64,000 bases of DNA from Ascarosepion bandense (lineage: Eukaryota; Mollusca; Cephalopoda; Sepiida; Sepiidae): the NCBI GenBank assembly GCA_037127315.1, contig JBBBDQ010000330.1, positions 1,281,001 through 1,345,000 on the forward strand, given 5' to 3'. Below the pieces are notes generated by a model. That model saw only the letters and a list, made by a program, of their open reading frames with translations. It was not told the origin of the DNA and made no database searches. A program made the position numbers and the translations under genes. Shown piece after piece: positions 21,398 through 30,850 of this stretch (the stretch's first letter is position 1; the number at the start of each line of letters is the position of its first letter).

Positions 21398-22700
21398 CAA
21401 AAATTGGGGGATGGTTCCTCATGCAAAAAGACAGAAGTTGATATAAACATGTCAGCAAATCATTCATTTTTGAGTTGAGTTTAAAGTAAGTTTACAATAG
21501 ATAGTTGCTATGTAGACTAGGTTACATTTGTCATTTGTTTACATTTGTGGCTAGTCTGTTTTCAACATTTAACAATAATAGGATATATCATAAGCTGGCA
21601 GAAATGATTTTTGCATATGTCCATATGAATGGCAATAGACACGAGGCTGCATAGTTATTTCAGATTGCGTTTACAGACCAAAGGCAGCTGAGTCATCTAG
21701 CCTTTGTTGCTGTTTATGGCCACATTGCTGGGACAATCTATAGATCGAGGAATGCCAAGATCTGCTCGTACACCTGAACACAAAGAAAACATTCTACAGA
21801 CAGTCAGAAATGGTCTAGATATCAGCCCATGTCACGTGGCCCTAGCATGTTTTATATCAAATAGTGCAGCATGGTGGGTCCTTCAAAAACAACTCCTGTA
21901 CTCGTATCATTTGAAACGTGTGCAGGGTCTTTTGCCCTCTGGTCACTTGCCACTGGAGGACCTTTGCTGATGGTTTATTGCACAAACTGCTGATTCATTG
22001 TTTGTCTCTATGGATGAGCTGGAATAACAAATTTATGCAATCAACATCTTTGGGTGGATTAGAATCTCCATTGTACAATAGAAGCTTGACTTTAGCATTA
22101 ATGTATGTGCTGGAATTGTGACTGTCTGGTAGGTCTACATGTTCTCTCACCATGTCTTCTAGAAACTGTTTCCAAAGACTTTTGAACACTTCCAAACCTG
22201 CTAGAGGATGTTCCTCTGCTAATACCTTTGCTAAGGATGTTCCTTTGCTAATACAAAGATGCATGTGCTTCATGCATAATGGGGCTCCAGTACATTTTAG
22301 TCACATTAATGCACTGGCTGATATTTACCAGGGAAGATAGATAGGTAGTATGGAAGATACATTCCATGGCCTGCACGTTCTCCTGACCTCAGTTCTTTGG
22401 ATTTTTATCTGTGAGTGCCACTTAATACAAATGGTTTATGCAGGTGACATTAATTGTAATGCAGTGATACTTCATCTATGTGTTGTGGTGGCCAGTGAAA
22501 CCATTTGACACTGTAAGGGAGTACTTGAAAGAGTCTGCCAGCCAGTGGTCCACACTGGGTGTGCGTGTGTAGAGGCAAGCAGAGAACATTTTGCACATTT
22601 GTTATGAGTTGCTGTGTTGTGTTACAAGAATGATCTTTTGAACATGTTTATATAGATATTTTACCTTGTTTTGGTTTCCGGAACCAACCCTCAAATTTTG
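21398..22700 (+). mobile_element. Full-length but dead mariner-like transposon
   Basis: The element is 1,303 bp, the usual size for mariner, bounded by 21-bp inverted repeats matching at 18 of 21 positions. The left starts CAAAAATTGGGGG; the right, read on minus, starts CAAAATTTGAGGG; both continue into TTGGTTCC or ATGGTTCC. A TA follows the right end at 22701. The transposase remnant it carries is listed separately. Confidence 0.8.
21600..22655 (+). pseudogene. Mariner-like transposase pseudogene
   Basis: The N-terminal helix-turn-helix region reads MIFAYVHMNGNRHEAA, AFVAVYGHIAGT, RTPEHKENILQTV and HLKRVQGLLPSGHLP. The catalytic half is visible in pieces: INVCAGIV-like, a QHDGAPVHFS-like stretch at ~22278-22310 and WPARSPDLSSLDFYL at ~22368-22415, the region holding the third catalytic acid. 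Stops and frameshifts throughout make it inactive. The layout matches Tc1/mariner elements with a DUF4817-type N-terminus widespread in arthropods and molluscs. Confidence 0.8.
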
Positions 22701-22713
22701 TAAAAGTATTTTT

Positions 22714-22714
22714 G

Positions 22715-22758
<44 letters not shown>
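22714..22758. repeat. (TA)n microsatellite
   Basis: About 22 TA units just outside the right mariner end. Confidence 0.95.
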
Positions 22759-22761
<3 letters not shown>

Positions 22762-22962
22762 AAAACAAGAATTAGTTGCCACAAATAAAAAGTCAGCCAG
22801 TATATTACTGGTGGATAATGCATTTAAGCCAATCGTTCTTTATGAATAAGATGCTTAAAGAATAAATTAAAAACTTAGAAACTTATCTCCCAACTGCAAC
22901 TTTTTACATATGTTTTTTATTGTTAATTTTTTAAAAATCTTGTGCAGGTCTCTTTCTGTGAC

Positions 22963-23030
<68 letters not shown>
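22963..23030. repeat. (GT)n(TA)n microsatellite
   Basis: GT units, two TATG units, then a long TA run; borders the 5S-like SINE. Confidence 0.95.
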
Positions 23031-23031
<1 letters not shown>

Positions 23032-23074
23032 TAAAAATACCTCCCAGAATAATGGTAAGACATTAATGGTTTAT

Positions 23075-23440
23075 TTCCTGTATGATCACCCAAGATAAGC
23101 AACATTGATATTGATCTTGGTCAAGACCTAGATGGGAGACCACTTTGGAATACCATGTGCTATAAGCTTGGATGTGCAGGTGGTATAATAGATAATGGCT
23201 TGGAATTGTTAATTAGAGAGCCAAGTTCCAATTCCAGTTGTGTTTGTTATATTCACTTTTGCGCTAATACCCTTGGAAAATGTATGAATCTTTTCCTTTC
23301 AGCAGTGGGTTAATTAGTAAAACTTCCATCACTAAATCATTATCTCCTCAAACAGTTCTGACAACATAAAAAGTTTTCCGGCTTTAAATAACCTGCAAAG
23401 GCTTGCTAATCTGTAGAAAATGAATCTATCAAAATCAATC
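23075..23440 (+). mobile_element. Chimeric 5S rRNA-like / tRNA-like SINE
   Basis: Bases ~23080-23166 align with the 3' two thirds of 5S rRNA: GATCACCCAAGATAAGCAAC, CTAGATGGGAGACCAC (the internal control C-box region) and GGAATACCATGTGCTATAAG. Directly after comes a tRNA-like unit with GGTGGTATAATAG and a B-box-like AGTTCCAATTCC, then TTTGTTATATTCACTT. That string is shared with the tRNA-type SINEs at 30235-30425 and 62600-62772. The distal body (23297-23425) recurs at 34905-35040. A 5S pseudogene that merely landed beside a SINE is the alternative. Confidence 0.65.
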
Positions 23441-23504
23441 ATTAATGGCAACAGTGTCTTTATCTTGCTAATGCCTTACCATAATGTGGGCGGTATTTCT
23501 ACTG

Positions 23505-23505
23505 C

Positions 23506-23578
<73 letters not shown>
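23505..23578. repeat. (TG)n(TA)n(CA)n microsatellite
   Basis: Three dinucleotide runs in series; it can form an imperfect palindrome of TG against CA around the TA core. Confidence 0.95.
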
Positions 23579-24287
23579 CTTGTGTGATATTATAATCTCT
23601 AATCAGTTAAAATGTTTTACAATATTTGATTTAATTTGAGTGTTCTCCCATCAATATGACCTGTAGATAATTTGACAACTGGAGTTATCAAGTTTGGTTC
23701 CTGCTATCAGAGCAAAGCACTAATGGGAGATTTATATGAGTAACTAATTTGATCTTCTATTAATGATGATGCTTCTGTTATTTTCCTGTATTCAAAATTT
23801 CTATAAAGATATGCAAATCACCTAGGACCAAAATAATTTTTTCATATCAAAAATGTTGGTGGTAGGGCTATTTGAGTGACTGGTAAAATATGTCTTGACC
23901 TAAAAATAAAAAAAAAAAAAAACTTTGTTTCTTTTTTTTCATTTTGATGAGCCTTTGGAACAGCAATTTTACCAAAAGGAATCTATTTTGTTGTTGGTGG
24001 GATGCATTTACTCTGTTTAGTAATATCATAATTGTCAACCTGATTGATTCCAAGAGAGACATAATAATGATTACAAGAGGTTGATAATCATAGCTTTTTT
24101 TTCTATGGATAGTAAATGGCAACTCTCAAACTGAATGGTAGCACAATAAAAATATCAAATTATTTATTTGGCTTTCACTGTGCTTCATTTATCTATCTTC
24201 ATTACTGATTTCTCCTTATCTTTTGTGAGTGAAGATTTTATTTGTTCTGTATCTTGAGGTTTTTTTTGGTGGGGGGGTGTACATTTC

Positions 24288-24290
<3 letters not shown>

Positions 24291-24318
<28 letters not shown>

Positions 24319-24360
24319 TCCTAAATTTGGGGATATATATATTCCCAAATCTAGAAATAT
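24291..24360. repeat. (TA)n with small hairpin
   Basis: A TA run is followed by ATTTGGGGA-TATATATA-TTCCCAAAT, a 9-bp inverted repeat with one mismatch. 23580-24290 and 24360-24957 show no gene. Confidence 0.8.
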
Positions 24361-24957
24361 TATTTTACAATGTGTAGCCATATTATCAAGCCTTGCAGTG
24401 TACATGATCTCTTGTGATGGTTTTAATAAACCATCAGTTTCTATTTGACTTTTAAAACATTTTGTCTGAAGCCTAACATTCTAAGTACTTGGACATTTAT
24501 CTTAGATGACTGAAATGTTTTGTTCATTATGTATTTTTTCAACACTTGGGAAATGAATCTAGACTGCTTACTCTTCTGTACTATTATCTGTAATAGCATT
24601 GTTGTTAGAATAACCTTATTTCTCGGTCTATCTTTTACCATAACGTGGTAAAAACAGCACTTCATAGCACAATTTGTTTAACACAATACAATTAAAATAT
24701 TCTAGACTGATGAATATAGCAAAACCCTGTCTCCTATCACTAGTTTTAGAATAATTTTTAGTTATGTACAAATTTGTATAAAATCTGTCTAGTATAGATG
24801 ACTCCAGTCAGCTGCTTTACACTCAATTGACTTGTGTGCATTCTTTCTATCAGTATTACTAGTATACCAACAATCATACTTTTATGACCATAATAATTAA
24901 AGTGAGTGGTAATTAGCCTTTGCAAACAATATTCACATAACCAGCATGCAATAAATT

Positions 24958-25510
24958 AGGACCTTGAATAAGTTCTTTCTGTTTTCCAACAGATGGCATT
25001 CCAAGAACTGCTTGTGTGTAATTTCAGGAATTACTATAAGCAAGCTTGAAGTTCAGTGTATGTCATTTCACTGAAGTGTAAAAAATTTTGTTTTTCATAG
25101 TGTAAAACATGTCAGATTTCATGCCAAAGAAAATGGGTATTTTGCTAGGTGAAGTTTATGATCTGTTCAAACCAGCCAAAACCACCACAGGAGATTGTTA
25201 TCAACTACAATTGATGTGTTTTAACTAAGCATTGAAGAAAAAGCAGCCGCTATATGAGCAGAGACACGACAAAGGGACAATGCCTGGCTGAGCAGCACTT
25301 GCATTTATATGAAGATGTATAAAAATGAGTTGACTTGTGGTTAGCCTCAAAAGATGTGGCATTTTTCCAACGTGAAATTCAAATGTTGCCGGAAAGTTGG
25401 GAAAAACTAGTGACTAGCGATGGACAATACTTTCAGTAACATATTTCTTACTAATTTTTGTAAATAAAACATTACTTTTCATAAAAAATTAATGAGAACT
25501 TATTCAAGGT

Positions 25511-25513
<3 letters not shown>
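24958..25513 (+). mobile_element. Internally deleted mariner element (556 bp)
   Basis: Perfect 19-bp terminal inverted repeats AGGACCTTGAATAAGTTCT lie at both ends, next to TA-rich flanks consistent with TA target duplication. The interior keeps fragments of a mariner transposase: EVYDLFKPAKTTTGDCYQLQ, an ALKKKQPLYEQRHDK-like stretch, then directly LHLYEDV-like and SWEKLVTSDGQYFQ, the usual mariner C-terminus. The span holding the HDNA and YSPDL-type catalytic blocks is deleted, so it is a non-autonomous derivative with a single lineage of internal deletion. Confidence 0.85.

Positions 25514-25559
<46 letters not shown>
25514..25559. repeat. (TA)n microsatellite
   Basis: About 23 TA units directly at the right end of the deleted mariner, consistent with insertion into a TA target. 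Confidence 0.95.
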
Positions 25560-25562
<3 letters not shown>

Positions 25563-26259
25563 GGAAATGTTTGGGATTGGCAATTTGATTCTTATAAACT
25601 ATTCTGTTTTGACAGTGTGGAAAGATAGAACACTTATCTGAGATGCTACTTGATTTCAGTGAGAAAATAAAAGGAAGGAAGTAGTGATTAGAATGTTTGT
25701 CTGTTTCATTCATATGAGAAAGATTTCAATTTTCAATCTTTTCATTTCTCCCCTTCTTAAAATAACAACCAGCATTCATATTTATGATTGTTATTACAAT
25801 ATTTTGTTAAAGTTGTTAAGCTCAAATATTTTATGATGTGATAGAGGAATTCCTATGAATATCTTATTGACATAGAACATGCCATGAACTTTAAATCAAG
25901 AATTAAGATTTATCAGAATATTCAAATAGGTATTTCTGGCTATTAATAATTTCATCAAATTAAAAAAAACAAAAAGATAAAATACTAAGAAAAGGGATTT
26001 ACTTTAAATAAAACCAGAGAATTTTGATGATGGATAGAGAAAGCACTATCTGAAACAGCACGATAAAAACCAAAAATTTATTTTGAATAATTCCTAGAAT
26101 ATCTTGTAATGTCATAAATACTTGAAAAAATTAACCTTTTTCTTTAAAAATTATTTTTCAGTTGGTAAAGAGTTTATAAGAAGATTGTAATAAATGGATT
26201 TGTCTTTATAAATATAGACCACCCTTTGAATCTATATATACTCAAGTCTCCTCTCCCTC

Positions 26260-26332
<73 letters not shown>

Positions 26333-26925
26333 CAAAATATATTGTGTGCATGTTATTTAGAAATGATACAGAAGGAATGTTGCGGAAATAGTTGTTATTA
26401 GATTAAAGTTTTTCCTTTAGAAACTTTTCTGTAATTAATTGAGTAATTTATTTGTTTTTAATATTTTCAATCTGCAGTTGGTGTGAACCCATGGGTATAA
26501 AATGCACTGATTGCATTCAGTTAACTTTGCAGGTATAAAGCAAATTGAGGAAAAATAGTGTTTAAGAAAAGTGTGTTGCATCAGATAAGGAAACTTGTTT
26601 TCTTTGGAAAGCAAGTTTTCAAAATACTTGCTTTTAATTTTTTTTTTAAATGTGTTCAGGTTCTCAACTATAATGTAATGTGTATAGTTTGTAAGTAAAC
26701 CAGAATGGTAATTGACAAGTAAATATGAAGAATTTGACGAGCATAAATGTCATAAGTACTACATACACTCTAAAATTGGATAATAGACCAACAAAAATAT
26801 TGTTGGATAGGTAATTTTGAAATTAGTTAAAACTTACACAGTCACAATCCACTACAGTAAATTTTTTTATACACTTTTAAAATCCACTATATATATATAT
26901 ATATATATGAATTAAGGTGTGCTAT
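25560..26925. other. AT-rich stretch, no gene recognised
   Basis: Contains a long (TG)n(TA)n run at 26262-26326. I specifically looked for the POLR2H C-terminal exon here and did not find it. Confidence 0.5.
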
Positions 26926-26929
26926 ATTT

Positions 26930-27075
26930 ATAGGATAAATTGCTCAATATCAGAGATAGAGCGTATGTAAAGATAAAAAGTGAACATTGAAGTCAACATA
27001 TATATAAAACAAAAGAATATTCTATTCTTTACCAACACATTTTGTCTCCTGGTGGACTTTACCAAGTTAAATGTA

Positions 27076-27106
<31 letters not shown>

Positions 27107-27255
27107 GGCAACAATTTATAGTATTTATAAACAGAAAAAATATGTGAGGTTTCAAAATTTTAGAATTAAATGTCAAGATAAAATATGGTGGATGCTTAGG
27201 TTTGTAATTTAATGCCAAATAGACAAAAGGGAATTAATATTGTTGAATTTACTTT
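26930..27255 (+). repeat. Unclassified interspersed repeat, copy 2
   Basis: Its first part matches 2695-2780 and its second part matches 5237-5465, so those two fragments are likely pieces of one element that is more complete here. It includes a T-run at 27079-27106. No coding potential. Confidence 0.55.
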
Positions 27256-27437
27256 TTCTTTTTTTAAATGTCATTATTATTTATTATTTCAATTTAGCTT
27301 TAGAAAATGATTTATGTCATTATTTTAAATAATTAAAAAGGAGTATGACTTTTCTGTTTCTTTCCTCAAAGGAAAATAAAATTAAAAAGTTTTCCTTTTG
27401 TTATTATTTACATTTTCTTACAAATTTATAATTCTAT

Positions 27438-27515
27438 GTCTAAAGCACGGCTCAGAATTTCATGCACTTCGCAATCATCAGATGCATGTACAAAACTTCT
27501 AGTCATGCTTTAGAC
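27438..27515 (-). repeat. Long imperfect hairpin with hammerhead-like core
   Basis: 27438-27457 (GTCTAAAGCACGGCTCAGAA) pairs with 27497-27515 on the other side. The enclosed minus-strand sequence has CTGATGA (27481-27475), a TGC-GAAGT-GCA hairpin and GAA (27461-27459) at hammerhead spacing, in an order fitting a closed-stem-III arrangement. Stem I does not fold convincingly and the stem II closing pair is U-U, so this may be a decayed ribozyme or coincidence. Confidence 0.35.
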
Positions 27516-27639
27516 GTAGGATAATATGTATATTTATTAATATATCATTGAGCACTGTTTTATTCACACTTGATAAATATTTGTATGTCGGTGTGTACCT
27601 GCATGTTTGCACATATGTATACTTATTTACATCCATTCC

Positions 27640-27658
27640 TCCTCCTCCTCTCTCTCTC

Positions 27659-27701
<43 letters not shown>

Positions 27702-27722
27702 CTGTGTGTGTATGTATGCGCA
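27640..27722. repeat. (CT)n(TA)n(TG)n microsatellite
   Basis: CCT/CT units, then TA, then CA/TG units. 27723-28890 has no recognised feature. Confidence 0.95.
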
Positions 27723-28893
27723 CACAGACATTTGTGTTTATTTTTGTATGAATAGCTGTTGAGAAATTCCTACTGCTTATTCTCCTTTCATCACATGGTG
27801 TTTAAAAGAACCATTAATTACTTCATGCTTACCTTTTAACATAATGTGAATTAATAGTAATTTATGAATTAATTTCTATTGAAATGCTGATATTGTGTTG
27901 ATGTTGCCACAGACATTTTTTTCTTATGTTGTTAATATATTTATATACACTATAATGCAACATTAAGATAAAGTTATATTGATTTAATATCACTTGCTAT
28001 AATCTGTGCTCTTCAAAAAGCTGTTAAAATAAAAAAAGATTTAGTGTCTTGACTATGAAGATAAGACTATTTTTATACGTATCGCTTTAGCAGGTAAACC
28101 CAATTTTTATTTTTTAGCTTATTACTAAGTTACAGTATAAGCTTTAACAGTTAAAATATTCTTTTATTTTGGTCAATCTTATAACTTTTTGAATGAATAG
28201 GTTGTTATAGTGAGTCAAGGTCTGAAATAAAATATATTCATTATTGCATCTATTTTGGTATTTTATTTTTCATTAAATTGAAATGACCTCTGATTATAGG
28301 CTGTGTTTGTGGCAAGTTTGGATTTTACTAGCATTCACTGTTGCTGAGGAACAGCTACTTTATTATTAAAACCTGTATTGACAAGTTCTTGTGAAGAAAA
28401 AGGAAAGACTAGAATTCGCTGAATGGAATGGGATAGATGCTTGCTTTTCTTTTTCATTTCTGATTGACATTTTTTTCTAGCAATCTCTTCTATACATACT
28501 AATGTGTGGCTAGAGATCAAATTTTTTAGTGAAAAAGATTATTCACCTCTGCATGGATAATAGATTGAAATTCATGTTTAAGGGGGAAAAAGCTAGTGTT
28601 AGCTTCAGTTGAGGAAAATATTCACCAGTTATGAAAAAAAAAAAAGATTACTATAAGAATATCCTACCATGATGGATTTTAAAGACTTTCTTGACTCAAA
28701 ATAAGAAATATCTTTAATAAAACTGGTGTTGTAGCATAAAGTGCTATAATAAATGGTAAATGGGCTTTTGTTGTATGATGCTTCAGGTCTACTGATATTA
28801 TTAGCCATTGGGATTTGGTAGCAGGGAGAGAATTTTGTTTTTATATAATATCAAAATACTTTTTTTTTCTTGTAAAATAAGGTTAAAGACATG

Positions 28894-28899
<6 letters not shown>

Positions 28900-28940
<41 letters not shown>

Positions 28941-28960
28941 ACCAAACATCAATGATATTA

Positions 28961-28999
<39 letters not shown>

Positions 29000-29070
29000 G
29001 GCCAAACATCAATGATGTATATATATGACCAAATATCAATGATATGTATATATATGACCAAATATCAATG

Positions 29071-29103
<33 letters not shown>

Positions 29104-29285
29104 CTTGTATATATATGACCAAACATCAATTATATATATATATATATATGACCAAACATCAATGATATATATATATATACATGTATATATATATGACCAA
29201 ACATAATGAGATATATATATATGACCAAACATCAATGATATATATACATGTATATATATATATATATATATATGACCAAACATCA

Positions 29286-29316
<31 letters not shown>

Positions 29317-29526
29317 CATCAATGATATATATATATATATATATATACACATACATGTATATATATAACCAAACATCAATGATATATACATATATACACA
29401 CATCCATGTATATATATATATATATATATATGACCAAACATCAATATATATATATATATATACACACAAACATACATGTGTGTATGTATATATATATATA
29501 TATATATATATGACCAAACATCAATG

Positions 29527-29559
<33 letters not shown>

Positions 29560-29730
29560 TACATGTGTGTGTATATATATATGACCAAACATCAATGATA
29601 TATATATATATATATATATATATGACCAATCATCAATGATATATATATATATATATGACCAATCATGAATGATATATATATATATATGTGACCAAACATC
29701 AATGATATATATATATATATATATATATTA
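28900..29730. repeat. Minisatellite: GACCAAACATCAATGA in a (TA)n background
   Basis: About 17 copies of a 16-bp core (GACCAAACATCAATGA and near variants such as GACCAAATATCAATGA and GACCAATCATCAATGA) are separated by TA runs of varying length, some with CA/TG inserts. Unit length varies from ~25 to ~80 bp because only the TA spacers change. The array ends exactly where the hammerhead at 29731-29785 begins. Confidence 0.9.
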
Positions 29731-29785
29731 GTCATCCACATACAAGCCTGTTTCGCTGTATCACAGCTCATCAGTGTGGCTAGAC
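29731..29785 (-). ncRNA. Type I hammerhead ribozyme, intact core (HHR-C)
   Basis: Minus strand, in order: GTC and CCACA (stem I, with internal loop TAG/AT), core CTGATGA, stem II GCTGT/ACAGC (perfect 5 bp, loop GAT), GAA, stem III ACA/TGT with loop GGCT, cleavage-site A in a GUA triplet, then TGTGG and GAC closing stem I. Every invariant base is present and all stems are Watson-Crick. Cleavage is predicted after the A complementary to T29741. The sequence differs from HHR-A/B/D, so it belongs to another lineage. Confidence 0.85.
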
Positions 29786-29985
29786 ATATCCACTTGCTTC
29801 TGGTCGGGATGGAAACTCGACCGATTTGGTGTCAGTCGGAGTTTCTACTCCCTAAGCCATCGCCTATGGCATAAAGGAAGTTAAAGAACAGATTGATTAA
29901 AACCTACTGTTCATGCATTTATTTTTATGAAGAGTGCTCAATACATAATGTTATGTTGTTATTACAATGGTTTATAAAAGCATTA
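29786..29985 (-). other. Spacer between two same-strand hammerheads
   Basis: About 200 bp, more GC-rich near 29795-29870, with GGTCGGGATGGAAACTCGAC and TGTCAGTCGGAGTTTCTACT on the plus strand. Together with ribozyme parts it would make a ~251-nt segment between the predicted cleavage sites of HHR-D and HHR-C. No coding frame. Confidence 0.5.
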
Positions 29986-30042
29986 TATCACTACATAAAA
30001 ATTTTCATGTTTCAGAACAATATTGTTTTTCTTCAGGCAATA
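29986..30042 (-). ncRNA. Type I hammerhead ribozyme, intact core (HHR-D)
   Basis: Minus strand: stem I TATTGC/GTGATA (6 bp, two wobbles), core CTGAAGA (30036-30030), stem II AAAACAAT/ATTGTTCT (8 positions, one A-C mismatch, no extra loop), GAA (30013-30011), stem III hairpin beginning ACATGAA and ending TTTATGT, cleavage-site A (T29992 on plus) in a GUA triplet. It is a diverged sister of HHR-A/B; the flanking TTTATAAAAGCATTATATCA matches their 3' flank. Confidence 0.75.
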
Positions 30043-30070
30043 TTTTAAAAATCTTTTTAATTTTTTAAAG

Positions 30071-30126
30071 ATCATCTGAAGTAGACCAATATTGTTCTGA
30101 AACATGAAAATTTTTGTGTATTGATA
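30071..30126 (+). ncRNA. Degenerate hammerhead copy, opposite strand to HHR-D
   Basis: Plus strand CTGAAG is followed by T where A9 is required, then a CCAATATTGTT hairpin, CTGAAAC, stem III ACATGAA/TTTGTGT and GTA. Core damage predicts inactivity. With HHR-D it makes an imperfect palindrome: 29957-30024 against 30085-30155. Confidence 0.55.
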
Positions 30127-30234
30127 TTATGCTTTTATAAACCATTGTAATAACAATATGTGTGTGTGATTTCTATGTGAACACTGTCTATATCTACAAA
30201 TATTATGTATTTTAAGCAAGCCCAACTTTCTCTA

Positions 30235-30425
30235 GGTAAGTTTTATTTCTCCTAGACTTGATGCCAACCAAGGCTGTAGTGCTCATTCTGCCATGCTATT
30301 TAACTATATCTATATTCTTAAAGGTATTTGAATGTAAGTGAATATAACAAACTTGCCTTGAATTCAAACTCAGTTTTCAAATTTCTCACTCTTAGCTGCT
30401 ATCCATGACTCAACTGTGCATACAT
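30235..30425 (-). mobile_element. tRNA-derived SINE (decayed)
   Basis: On the minus strand: AGCAGCTAAGAGTGAG, then GAGTTTGAATTCAAGG (B-box-like), TTTGTTATATTCACTTACA, and TTGGTTGGCATCAAGTCTAG-GAGAAA. The last two strings are shared with 62600-62772 (minus), and the ATATTCACTT part with the 5S-like chimera at 23075-23440. Confidence 0.6.
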
Positions 30426-30594
30426 ATATGGCTGGCCACTTGTATCCGAAGTGCTTGTATACTAGGGTGTCTAGCTAATCCCCATTGCAAAAGCCTGCTT
30501 AGGCAGATTTTGTGTTTGTTCAACACCCACAGAGCCCATCTGCAACTGCTAAACAGATCTTAATTACAGTTTCTGGGAAAGAGAAGGAGCATTA

Positions 30595-30850
30595 TCTACT
30601 GTGAACAAGAGTCTGAACAAGACCAAGGTACTCAAATCCTTGGTTACAATAACTTGTGACTTGATGCAAGTACAGCCATCAACAGCTTCCAATGATTCCG
30701 GTCTATCCATTTCTACTAACAAGGCTTGGGTCAACCCGTAGCATGGTTTTCAGGCACTTTTCACAGGTGCTACATTCTGGGATCACCTCTTCCAGATCTA
30801 TAACATCAAGAAGTCACCTTTCTGACAAATCAGCCATGGTGATATATGTG
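30595..30850 (+). repeat. Unclassified interspersed repeat, copy 2
   Basis: Partner of 7690-7930, sharing GGTTACAATAACTTG/GGTTGCAATTATGG, GGCTTGGGTCAACCC and AACATCAAGAAGTCACCTTT. Not assigned to a class. Confidence 0.6.

Noticed and set aside
21995..22273. 92-codon minus-strand frame
   Set aside because: Antisense of the mariner transposase relic.
23075..23170. Functional 5S rRNA gene
   Set aside because: Many substitutions, no 5' third and no T-run terminator at the expected place; better explained as a SINE head or pseudogene.
28801..29629. Overlapping [12 protein letters not shown] frames
   Set aside because: Translations of TA, CA and GT dinucleotide repeats.
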